Source: JAEUOS01 sp031423955 (GTDB taxonomy: Bacteria; Pseudomonadota; Gammaproteobacteria; Burkholderiales; JAEUOS01). Taken from it: DNA of 64,000 bases. How positions within the stretch are numbered: position 1 is the first letter of the stretch; every line of letters begins with the position of its first letter. The stretch is taken from the NCBI GenBank assembly GCA_031423955.1, contig JANPGJ010000342.1:3308-67307 (forward strand), given 5' to 3'. The position numbers and the translations under genes are program-made. Under the pieces are notes generated by a model, which did no database searches, was not told the DNA's origin, and worked only from the letters and a program-made list of their open reading frames with translations. Positions 23,652 through 31,674 of the stretch are shown piece by piece.

Positions 23652-24640
23652 GCGCGGTGCTGCAGAGTACTGCGCAGGGCCCGGGTCGCACTTGCCCCTT
23701 GTCCTACCGCTACGGCGCGCACTCGCTGGTGCGGCCGCCCGATCTCGAGGCCGAGGCGCTGTATGTGGCTGGCGGCCTGTACGGCAATCCGTTCGCGCTT
23801 GATGCATTGCTGCACCTGGTCGAGCGCGAACCGGGGGCGCGCCTGGTGTTCAACGGCGACTTCAACTGGTTCGACGCCGACGACGCCAGCTTCGAGCGGA
23901 TCAACCGCGTGGTGCTCGCACATCACGCGATTCGCGGCAATGTCGAAACCGAACTTCTGGCCGAGGACGGCGCGGCCGGCTGTGGCTGTGGCTACCCGGA
24001 TTACGTCAGCGACGCCGATGTCGCGCGCTCGAACGCGATCATGGGTGTGCTGGCCGCCACCGCGCGCCGCCACCCGGCACTGGCGGCGCGTCTGGTGTCT
24101 CTGCCGATGACGCTTCTGGCCAGGGTTGGCGGCGTGCGCGTCGGCATCGTTCATGGCGATGGTGACAGCCTTGCCGGCTGGGGTTTCGGCGAAGAGGCGA
24201 TTGACGCGCCGCAGGTGGCATCGATGTTCGAGCGCGCAGGCGTGCGGGTGTTTGCGTCATCCCATACCTGTCTGCCGGTAGCCCAGGTGTTTGCCGCCGC
24301 TGCCGGGCGGTGCGCGTTGATCAACAACGGGGCGGCCGGCATGCCGAACTTCGCCGGCACCAACTGCGGCGTGGTCACCCGGATCGCCGTGCGGCCGGCA
24401 CCGGTTGGCGCCGCGGCGCTCTACGGCACCGTGATTGATGCCGTGCATGTCGACGCCTTGCCGCTGTATTTCGACCAGGATGCCTGGCTGCGGCATTTCG
24501 ACCGCGTCTGGCCGGTCGCTTCGCCGGCGGCGATGTCGTATCGCAAGCGCATCATCAACGGGCCTTCCTATGCGTTGCCCAAGGCGATTCGCGCCGGTAT
24601 AAAGTGCGCGACAGACTGCGATGCGACCGGCATGCCCTGA
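23648..24640 (+). CDS. Divergent calcineurin-like metallophosphoesterase
   Basis: 330 residues. Metallophosphoesterase motifs can be traced: NGDFNWFDAD (69-78, GDxxD), RGNVE (96-100, GNH-like), VHGDGDS and SSHTCLP (GHTH-like). The first metal motif, normally DxH, is replaced by VAGGLYGN (40-47). Two close cysteines (AGCGCGYPD, C112 and C114) are unusual. It would hydrolyse a phosphate ester, perhaps a sugar phosphate or nucleotide intermediate of the pathway, if the altered site still holds two metals. Its ATG overlaps the flavoprotein stop. It ends shortly before a hairpin at 24644. Confidence 0.85.
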   Translation: MSAVLQSTAQGPGRTCPLSYRYGAHSLVRPPDLEAEALYVAGGLYGNPFALDALLHLVEREPGARLVFNGDFNWFDADDASFERINRVVLAHHAIRGNVETELLAEDGAAGCGCGYPDYVSDADVARSNAIMGVLAATARRHPALAARLVSLPMTLLARVGGVRVGIVHGDGDSLAGWGFGEEAIDAPQVASMFERAGVRVFASSHTCLPVAQVFAAAAGRCALINNGAAGMPNFAGTNCGVVTRIAVRPAPVGAAALYGTVIDAVHVDALPLYFDQDAWLRHFDRVWPVASPAAMSYRKRIINGPSYALPKAIRAGIKCATDCDATGMP

Positions 24641-24643
24641 CCC

Positions 24644-24664
24644 GGGTCTGCTGTAAGTAGACCC
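24644..24664. other. Intercistronic hairpin
   Basis: GGGTCTGCT-gta-AGTAGACCC forms a 9-bp stem including one G-U pair, 4 nt after the metallophosphoesterase stop. No T-run follows, so it may attenuate or protect mRNA ends inside the arsS cluster rather than terminate. Confidence 0.45.
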
Positions 24665-24726
24665 ACTTTCACACGACCAACACACAGATTCCGGGCCGCT
24701 GGCTCGCGACCCGATCGGAGCTACGC

Positions 24727-26964
24727 ATGAAAGCAGGCAAACTGGTTGTTGTTCTTGTCATCGCCACCGTTGTCGCGGTATTTTTCGCGCTCGGCGGCCA
24801 GCGTTACCTGACCTTCGAAGCCATCAAGGCGCAGCAGGCGTCGATCATCGCGATCTACCAGGCCAATCCGGCGGCGACCATCGCGCTGTTTTTCGCGGGC
24901 TACGTCGCGGTGACCGCGCTGTCACTGCCTGGCGCGGCGCTGATGACGCTTCTGGCCGGCGCCATCTTCGGCTTGCTTGCCGGCACGGTGATCGTGTCGT
25001 TCGCCTCTTCGATCGGCGCAACGCTGGCATTCCTGGCCAGCCGCTTCCTGCTGCGCGACTGGGTGCAGGCGAAGTTCGGTACCCGCCTCGCGGCGATCAA
25101 CGCCGGGGTGGCGCGCGAGGGCGGGTTCTATCTGTTCACATTGCGCCTGATTCCCGCGGTCCCGTTTTTCGCGATCAACCTCCTGATGGGCCTGACGCCG
25201 ATCAAGACCCTTACCTACTATCTGGTGAGCCAGCTCGGCATGTTCGCCGGCACGGTGGTGTTCGTCAATGCCGGCACCCAGCTGGCGCAGATCAGTTCGC
25301 TGAAAGGCATTCTCTCGCCCGGGCTTCTCGGTGCGTTCGTGTTGCTGGGCATCTTTCCCCTGATCGCAAAGAAAGTGGTGGACATGTTCAAGGCGCGCAA
25401 GGTCTATGCGAAGTGGATTCGCCAGAAGCCCCGAACCTTCGATCGCAACGTGGTGGTGATCGGCGCCGGTTCCGGCGGACTGGTCACGGCCTACATTGCC
25501 GCGGCGGTCAAGGCCAAAGTCACGCTGGTGGAAAAGCACAAGATGGGCGGCGACTGCCTCAATTTCGGGTGCGTGCCGTCGAAGGCGCTGATCCGCTCGG
25601 CCAAATTCCTGTCGCATGTGAAGCGCTCGCGCGAATTCGGCATCGATGCAGCCGACGCCCGCTTCGATTTCGCCGCGGTGATGGAGCGGGTGCAGTCGGT
25701 CATCAACACGATCGAACCGCATGATTCGGTAGAGCGCTATACCAGCCTCGGGGTCGACGTAATCGAGGCGGAAGCGAAGATCACCTCGCCGTGGACGGTC
25801 GAGGTGAAGAAGGCCGACGGCACTGCACAGACGCTCACCACCCGCAGCATCGTGATCGCCGCCGGTGCGCGCCCGCTGGTGCCGCCGATTCCCGGCCTCA
25901 AGGAAATGAACCCGCTCACCTCCGACACGGTGTGGAATATTCGCACCCTTCCCAGGCGCCTGCTGGTGCTGGGCGGCGGGCCGATCGGTTCGGAACTGAC
26001 ACAGGCGTTCGCGCGCTTCGGCGCCCAGGTCACCCAGGTGGAGATGGCGCCGCGCATCATGTTGCGCGAAGACCCGGAAGTCTCGGAGATGGTGATGAAA
26101 CAGTTCCGCGCCGAGGGCGTGAATGTGCTGGTCAATCACAAGGCGCGCGAGTTCCGGATCGAGAACGGCGAGAAGGTCCTGATCGCCGAGCATGCCGGGC
26201 AGGATGTGAAGATCGTGTTCGACGAAGTGCTGTGCGCCCTTGGGCGTACACCCAACGTCACCGGCTACGGGCTCGAGGAACTCGGCATTCCGACCACCAA
26301 AACCCGCACCGTCGAAACCAACGAGTATCTTGAAACGCTGTACCCGAACATCTACGCCTGCGGCGACGTCGCCGGCCCGTATCAGTTCACCCATACCGCC
26401 GCGCACCAGGCCTGGTATGCCGCGGTCAACGCGCTGTTCGGCACGTTCCGGAAATTCAAGGCCGACTACTCGGTGATTCCGTGGGCCACCTTCACCGAGC
26501 CGGAAGTCGCGCGCGTGGGCTTGAATGAAATGGAAGCGAAGGAAAAGGGCGTTGCGTACAATGCCTTCGTCTACGGCATTGATGATCTCGATCGCGCCAT
26601 TGCCGACAGCGAGGCGCACGGCATGGTCAAGGTGCTGACCGCGCCCGGCAGCGACCGGATCCTGGGCGTCACCATCGTCGGCGAGCATGCCGGTGACCTG
26701 ATCGCGGAGTACGTGGCGGCGATGAAACACGGCCTGGGCTTGAACAAGATTCTCGGCACCATTCATATCTATCCGACCTTAGCTGAAGCCAACAAATACG
26801 CGGCCGGGGTATGGAAGCGCAGCACCGTGACCATGGGCCAGCACGCCCTGCTCGATGCATTTCAGGCCTGGCGGCGCGGTGCCGGCGGTTTTGGCGCGGT
26901 GCTCACGAAGCTTATGGCGATGAGCGGCGACAAACGGCCGGCCTATGCGCCGGAACATCACTAG
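24727..26964 (+). CDS. TVP38/TMEM64 membrane domain fused to mercuric-reductase-like flavoprotein
   Basis: 745 residues. Residues 1-220 form a TVP38/TMEM64 (DedA-like) membrane domain with the GAIFGLLAGTVIVSFASSIG and FTLRLIPAVPFFAINLLMGL segments. Residues about 240-720 are a complete pyridine nucleotide-disulfide oxidoreductase: FAD motif VVIGAGSGGLVTA, redox cysteines C277 and C282 in GGDCLNFGCVPSKAL, NAD motif LGGGPIGSELTQAF, and the C-terminal IHIYPTLAEA with its HxxPTxxE motif. The merA N-terminal heavy-metal domain and C-terminal Cys pair are absent. The fusion should place a dithiol redox enzyme at the inner membrane. It is a known companion of ArsS-type clusters. Confidence 0.92.
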   Translation: MKAGKLVVVLVIATVVAVFFALGGQRYLTFEAIKAQQASIIAIYQANPAATIALFFAGYVAVTALSLPGAALMTLLAGAIFGLLAGTVIVSFASSIGATLAFLASRFLLRDWVQAKFGTRLAAINAGVAREGGFYLFTLRLIPAVPFFAINLLMGLTPIKTLTYYLVSQLGMFAGTVVFVNAGTQLAQISSLKGILSPGLLGAFVLLGIFPLIAKKVVDMFKARKVYAKWIRQKPRTFDRNVVVIGAGSGGLVTAYIAAAVKAKVTLVEKHKMGGDCLNFGCVPSKALIRSAKFLSHVKRSREFGIDAADARFDFAAVMERVQSVINTIEPHDSVERYTSLGVDVIEAEAKITSPWTVEVKKADGTAQTLTTRSIVIAAGARPLVPPIPGLKEMNPLTSDTVWNIRTLPRRLLVLGGGPIGSELTQAFARFGAQVTQVEMAPRIMLREDPEVSEMVMKQFRAEGVNVLVNHKAREFRIENGEKVLIAEHAGQDVKIVFDEVLCALGRTPNVTGYGLEELGIPTTKTRTVETNEYLETLYPNIYACGDVAGPYQFTHTAAHQAWYAAVNALFGTFRKFKADYSVIPWATFTEPEVARVGLNEMEAKEKGVAYNAFVYGIDDLDRAIADSEAHGMVKVLTAPGSDRILGVTIVGEHAGDLIAEYVAAMKHGLGLNKILGTIHIYPTLAEANKYAAGVWKRSTVTMGQHALLDAFQAWRRGAGGFGAVLTKLMAMSGDKRPAYAPEHH

Positions 26965-26979
26965 AAAGGGACACCAACC

Positions 26980-27822
26980 ATGTTCAACAACATATTTGCC
27001 CGTTGCTTAGCCGCCATTTTTTTGCTGACCGGCCCGTGGGCGGCCGCACACGCGCAGTTCGATCATGGCCACAAGGCGTGGGATGCGCTGCTCAAAAAAC
27101 ACGTGGTGCTGCAGCAGGGCGGCAAGGCGAGTTCCGTGCGCTACACCGGCTTTCGTGCCGACGAAGCGGCCCTCAAGGCGTATACCGAGAGTCTTTCGAA
27201 GGTGCCGGAGTCGGAGTTCAAGGGCTGGAGCAAGACTCAGCAAATGGCGTTTCTGATCAATGCCTACAACGCCTACACGGTGGTGAAGATTCTGCAGAAG
27301 TATCCGAATCTCAAATCGATTCGCGATTTCGGCAACGTCATCGGCAACCCGTGGAAAGACAAGTTCTTCACCCTGTTCGGACGCGAGGCCTTCCTCGACG
27401 ACATCGAGCACAACACCCTGCGCAAACCCGGCGTCTACGACGAAGCGCGCGTGCACTACGCGGTCAACTGCGCCTCGATCGGCTGCCCGATGCTGCGCGA
27501 AGAGGCGTTTGTGGCCGAGCGCCTGGACGCACAGCTCGAAGAACAGGCGAGACGCTTCCTGTCGGACCGTTCGCGCAATCGCTATAGCGCGGCGCAGGGT
27601 GCGCTTGAGGTGTCGAAGATTTTCGACTGGTTCAAGGTCGACTGGCAAAGCGGCTACAAGGGCATTGGCGCGAATGCGCAGGCGATCGCTTCGCGCGAAC
27701 AGTATTTCGCGCGCTACGCCGACCTGCTCAGCGACAACCCCGAGGAGCGCAAGCTGATCGCCGCCGGCTCGGCCGCCATCCGCTTCCTGGACTATGACTG
27801 GGCGATCAACGCCGCGCGTTGA
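26980..27822 (+). CDS. DUF547 protein, exported
   Basis: 280 residues. A signal peptide is evident (LAAIFLLTGPWAAAHAQ, cleavage near residue 26). The DUF547 domain spans about 60-250, with WSKTQQMAFLINAYNAYTVV, LRKPGVYDEARVHYAVNCAS and GCPMLREEAF as its conserved parts. The family has a papain-like fold but its activity is unknown; these proteins often occur with ArsS-type radical SAM genes. It starts 15 nt after the fusion oxidoreductase and overlaps the glycosyltransferase frame by 29 nt, so it is part of the same operon. Confidence 0.9.
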   Translation: MFNNIFARCLAAIFLLTGPWAAAHAQFDHGHKAWDALLKKHVVLQQGGKASSVRYTGFRADEAALKAYTESLSKVPESEFKGWSKTQQMAFLINAYNAYTVVKILQKYPNLKSIRDFGNVIGNPWKDKFFTLFGREAFLDDIEHNTLRKPGVYDEARVHYAVNCASIGCPMLREEAFVAERLDAQLEEQARRFLSDRSRNRYSAAQGALEVSKIFDWFKVDWQSGYKGIGANAQAIASREQYFARYADLLSDNPEERKLIAAGSAAIRFLDYDWAINAAR

Positions 27823-28513
27823 GTCCTCCTTGACCGTACCGCGCCTGTCGATCATCGTCCCGGTTCTCAATGAGGCGGCGGGCATCGACGCCTGCCTGAG
27901 GTCGCTGGCGGCGTTGCGCGACGCCGGCTGCGAAGTGGTCGTGGTCGATGGCGGCAGCGTCGACGACACGCCGGCCCGCGCTGCGTCGCGCTGCGACCGG
28001 GTGGTTCGGTCGGCGCGCGGTCGCGCGGTGCAGATGAATGCCGGGGCGACAGTCGCGCGCGCCGATCTGCTGTTGTTCCTGCATGCCGACACGCGCTTGC
28101 CGGCGGGCGCGCTCGACGCCATCGAGGCGGCCACTGGCGGCAGGGAATTCGCCTGGGGCCGCTTCGACGTGCGCCTTGACAGCACGCGTGCATCGCTCAG
28201 GCTGGTTGCTGCGATGATGAACTTGCGTTCGCGCGCCACCGGCATCGCCACCGGCGACCAGGCCTTGTTCATGACCCGTGCCGGCTATGCGGCGGTGGGC
28301 GGTTTTCCGACCATCGCGTTGATGGAGGATATCGCCATCAGCAAGCGGCTCAAAGGCCTGTGCGCGCCGGCCTGCCTGCGTCTCACGGTACTGACCTCGG
28401 CGCGGCGCTGGGAGTCGCGTGGCGTGCTGGCCACCATCATTCTCATGTGGCGTCTGCGGCTTGCGTACTTCTGCGGCGCCTCGCCGGAGTCATTGGCGCG
28501 ACGTTATCGTTGA
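27794..28513 (+). CDS. TIGR04283-type family 2 glycosyltransferase
   Basis: 239 residues from ATG 27794, overlapping the DUF547 gene; a TTG at 27830 would give a start closer to the conserved LSIIVPVLNEAAGID. GT-A features are VVVVDGGSVDDT and LLFLHADTRLP (DxD-like HAD), and the family-typical WGRFDVRLDS, GDQALFMTRAGYAAVGGFP and MEDIAISKRLK (ED motif). TIGR04283 proteins are named for arsenosugar-type clusters and are expected to attach a sugar to an intermediate. The C-terminal hydrophobic segment may bind the membrane. Confidence 0.9.
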   Translation: MTGRSTPRVESSLTVPRLSIIVPVLNEAAGIDACLRSLAALRDAGCEVVVVDGGSVDDTPARAASRCDRVVRSARGRAVQMNAGATVARADLLLFLHADTRLPAGALDAIEAATGGREFAWGRFDVRLDSTRASLRLVAAMMNLRSRATGIATGDQALFMTRAGYAAVGGFPTIALMEDIAISKRLKGLCAPACLRLTVLTSARRWESRGVLATIILMWRLRLAYFCGASPESLARRYR

Positions 28514-28619
28514 GCGGGTGCATGCGGCGCTGGCCGGAAATCCCGGCGGCAAATCGCACCGGACCGAAGCCGTCGGCGCCGCGGCATCCTGCGGTCGGCC
28601 CTGATAGCATTCGGCTCTC

Positions 28620-29747
28620 GTGAAAAAGCTACTCCTGATCGGCGCCGGCCATGCTCATGCCGAAGTGCTGCGCCAATTCGCCCTGCAGCCGGCGGCGAAC
28701 GCCGCGATCACCCTGTTGAGCCCGCAAGCGCTGGCGCCCTGTGCCGCCATGTTGCCCGGGCTGGTCGCCGGCATTTACACGCACGCCCAGTGTCACATCG
28801 ACCTGCGCGCGCTGGCAGCCAAAGCCGGCATCGAGCTGATGCTCGATCGGGCGGCCGGGCTCGATCTCGAGGGCCGCTTGGCGCATACTGCTGGCGGCCG
28901 CAAGCTCGAATTCGATTTTGTTTCGATCGACATCGGGGCGGTGCCGTTCGCCGCCGAAGTGCCCGGTTTGCGCCGCTTCGCGCTGCTGGCGCGGCCGACC
29001 GAGGTATTTCTCGAAGGCTGGGAGCGCGTGCGCGAACTGGCGCGCGAGGGCGGGTTGTCGCGGCTGACCATGGTCGGCGGCGACGTCCGCGCGGTCGAGT
29101 TGGTGCTGGCGATGCAATATCGTTTGCGCGAAGAGCTTGCGCCGGCCGCGTTCGCTGCCTGCGGTTTCTCGATCGTCACCGCCGCGGCGCGCCTGCTCGA
29201 TACCCTTCCGCCGGCGGCCGGCCTTGCGCTTGAGGCTTTGTGCGTGGCACGCGGCATCAGCCTGGTGCGCGGCGCGACGGTGATACTGGTCGAACGCGGC
29301 GGCCTGCTGCTGTCGAATCGGGCGCGCCTGACAAGCGACATCACGGTCTGGAGCGATGGCGCCACGCCGGCGCGCTGGCTGGCTGCGTCAGGCCTGGCAT
29401 GCGATGAGCAGGGTTTCATGCTGATCGATGCAAGCCTGCGATCGCCCGGCAACAAGCGGGTCTATGGCGCCGGTGATTGCAGCGTCTCCACCACCGACCA
29501 GTTTCCTGCCACTCCGGGGCGTGCGGTATTGCAAGGTGCGGCGCTGGCCGCCAGCCTGCGGCTGGCACTTGCCGGTGAACCGCCACTGCCGGCCGCCGGC
29601 GCCGCGGCAGGCGTCGGTTTGATCAGCCTGGGGTCGCGCCAGGCGATCGCGGTGCATGGCCCCCTGGTGCGAACCTGGCCGCGCTGGCTGATCTGGCGGT
29701 GCAGGGATTGGCGCGACCGGCGCTGGATGACGCGCTTTCGCCTCTGA
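28620..29747 (+). CDS. NDH-2/SelD-associated-type FAD oxidoreductase
   Basis: 375 residues with a GTG start. LLLIGAGHAHAEVLRQFALQ at the N-terminus is the hallmark of the pyridine nucleotide-disulfide oxidoreductase domain that is fused to or encoded near SelD in other bacteria. RVYGAGDCSVSTTDQFPATP near 280 is the second FAD motif. There are no redox-active cysteines, as in type II NADH dehydrogenases. The role is unknown; an electron-transfer function for the arsS cluster is inferred from position. A 106-bp gap precedes it, so it may have its own promoter. Confidence 0.85.
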   Translation: MKKLLLIGAGHAHAEVLRQFALQPAANAAITLLSPQALAPCAAMLPGLVAGIYTHAQCHIDLRALAAKAGIELMLDRAAGLDLEGRLAHTAGGRKLEFDFVSIDIGAVPFAAEVPGLRRFALLARPTEVFLEGWERVRELAREGGLSRLTMVGGDVRAVELVLAMQYRLREELAPAAFAACGFSIVTAAARLLDTLPPAAGLALEALCVARGISLVRGATVILVERGGLLLSNRARLTSDITVWSDGATPARWLAASGLACDEQGFMLIDASLRSPGNKRVYGAGDCSVSTTDQFPATPGRAVLQGAALAASLRLALAGEPPLPAAGAAAGVGLISLGSRQAIAVHGPLVRTWPRWLIWRCRDWRDRRWMTRFRL

Positions 29748-29775
29748 AAAAGGCGCCTGGCGGGACCAGGTTGTG

Positions 29776-30069
29776 TCAGGCGACGGCCTCGATCAGCCGG
29801 ATGTCGCGCACCGCCCCGTCGCCGAGGGCACGCAACGCCTCCTGGTAGGCCGGACTGTCGTGAGCCGCGGTCGCCGCTGCCAGGCTGTCGAACTCGACCA
29901 CCACCACGCGTTGCATGATGCCGGCTTCATAGGTCGTCGACGGCATGCCGCGCACAATGAAGCGCCCGCCCGCGCCCTGGATCGCGGGCCCGGCCAACTT
30001 ACCGTATGCAGCCATCTGGTCCGGCTTGTCGATCGAGCGGTAGGTAGCGACCCAATAGGCTTTCGGCAT
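29776..30069 (-). CDS. DUF1330 protein
   Basis: 97 residues, the full DUF1330 length. AYWVATYRSIDKPDQMAAYG, GGRFIVRGMPSTTYE and VVVEFDSLAAATAAHDSPAY are diagnostic for this ferredoxin-fold (dimeric alpha-beta barrel-like) family. The function is unknown. It is last in a minus-strand group after the kinase gene and convergent with the arsS cluster, 28 bp away. Confidence 0.92.
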   Translation of the reverse strand: MPKAYWVATYRSIDKPDQMAAYGKLAGPAIQGAGGRFIVRGMPSTTYEAGIMQRVVVVEFDSLAAATAAHDSPAYQEALRALGDGAVRDIRLIEAVA

Positions 30070-30141
30070 CTTCAGTCTCCTCGGTTGATGGATGATCTTG
30101 CTTGAACTTGCGTGCCCGGCAACACCCTGCCGGCTCTGCCC

Positions 30142-31644
30142 TCAGCTCTTGCGCGCAACGCTGATGGCCTTGCGCAAGAACGCCTTCTTGCCGTCCGCAT
30201 CCTCGATTTCATCGGCGGCCAGCAAATACAACTCCGCCTCGTCGCGCGCGCGGGCTGCGGCACGCTTTGCGATGACCCTCGCCATGGCGCCGATGTGCGG
30301 CGCGAGCGCGGCTTCGACCTTGGCGATCAGCGCCGGATCGAAGCGCAGTGCGGCGCTGGCCGGTTGCGACAGCGACTGGCTTGCCGGCTGGCTGATTTGC
30401 CGGCTTGGCTGCTGACTGGCCGGTTGACTCGGTGGATGGCTTGGTTGCTGGCCGGGCGGGTGGCTGCGGGTCGGATTGCCGGTCGGAGCGGAGCGGTCGC
30501 TGCCGGCGAACTTGCGCACGAGGGCCAGGCGGGCGCCTTCGTCGTCGATGTCGCCGCTGACCAGTTCGGCCAGATGTGAAAGGGTCAGTGCTTTTTTCGA
30601 TGCGGCGCGAATCATCGACCCGGCGATCGGGCCGATATGCGGCGCCAGCGCCGCTTCCATCGCCTTCAGGGTTTCGCGGTCGAATATCGTGCCGGACAGC
30701 GAGCTCAGCGGGCGCGAAGCGGGGTCAAGGCCGGGCTGCGCGCCGGGCAACATGGTCGGTGCTTCGGAGGCATGGATCGGGCTCACCCGCTTTAACGCAT
30801 CGCGCAGCCGAGCCACTGTTTGCGGTCGCAGTTCCTCCGCCGGCGACAGGGTCCAGTCAATGGCTTCCAGCAACTCCGCGCTGTAACGGTTGCGGTCAGC
30901 TGCCTGGCGTGCCGGCGGCAGCGGGTCGTTGCGTGTGCGGGCCGCCGAGTCGACCGGCTTGCGCCCGCAGACCATCCAGTACAGCACTGCGCCGATCGAG
31001 TAGATGTCGCTCCACGGGCCCTGGTTGCCCTGCGCGTGGTACTGCTCGAGCGGCGCATATCCGGGCGTGACGATGGCGGTCAGGTCGCTGCTGCCGCCGC
31101 TGGCGCGGGCCGAGCCGAAATCGATCAATACCGGGCTGCCGTCGTCGCGAATGAAGATGTTCGCCGGCTTGATGTCGCGGTGCAGGTACCCGGCCGCGTG
31201 CACCACTTCCAGCCCGTCGAGCAGCGGCAGGATGATAGCCATGACCGCCGCCTGCGACAACGGCCGGCGACTGACCGACCAGTCGCTCAGGGGTTTGCCG
31301 GCGACGAACTCCATCACCATATAGGCGGTCTGGTTGGCCTCGAAAAACCGCATCACTCGCACGATGTTGGGGTGGCGGAACGAGGCCAGCGTGCGCGATT
31401 CGTCGAGAAAGCGCGCGCGACCCCAGTTGAAGGTGTCGTGGGCGGAATCCGACTTCACCTTGATCGAATGATCGTCATGGCGAACCGCGATGTCACCCGG
31501 CATGTATTCCTTGATTGCGACCTTGAGATCGAGATTGCCGTCAACCGCCAGATAGGTCAGGCCGAAGCCGCCGATGCCGAGCGTCGACTCGATGCGGTAT
31601 TCGTTGAGCGCGAAACCGACGGGCAGGGAGACTTCGGTACTCAT
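30142..31644 (-). CDS. Ser/Thr protein kinase with duplicated C-terminal domain
   Basis: 500 residues. A complete Hanks-type kinase domain spans 16-290: glycine loop GIGGFG (23-28), lysine K45 in VAIK, catalytic loop HRDIKPAN (155-162) and IDFGSAR (174-180). There is no transmembrane segment. After the kinase, a roughly 60-residue helical unit occurs twice (321-380 and 435-494), each starting FD and containing AALAPHIG, joined by a Ser/Pro/Gln-rich linker (381-433). The unit's function is unknown; it may bind partners or ligands. The gene lies 30 bp after the heme sensor on the same strand, so the kinase is likely its signalling partner. Confidence 0.93.
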   Translation of the reverse strand: MSTEVSLPVGFALNEYRIESTLGIGGFGLTYLAVDGNLDLKVAIKEYMPGDIAVRHDDHSIKVKSDSAHDTFNWGRARFLDESRTLASFRHPNIVRVMRFFEANQTAYMVMEFVAGKPLSDWSVSRRPLSQAAVMAIILPLLDGLEVVHAAGYLHRDIKPANIFIRDDGSPVLIDFGSARASGGSSDLTAIVTPGYAPLEQYHAQGNQGPWSDIYSIGAVLYWMVCGRKPVDSAARTRNDPLPPARQAADRNRYSAELLEAIDWTLSPAEELRPQTVARLRDALKRVSPIHASEAPTMLPGAQPGLDPASRPLSSLSGTIFDRETLKAMEAALAPHIGPIAGSMIRAASKKALTLSHLAELVSGDIDDEGARLALVRKFAGSDRSAPTGNPTRSHPPGQQPSHPPSQPASQQPSRQISQPASQSLSQPASAALRFDPALIAKVEAALAPHIGAMARVIAKRAAARARDEAELYLLAADEIEDADGKKAFLRKAISVARKS

Positions 31645-31674
31645 GGGGTGTCGATCGTGGCCGGCGGTGCGCGC

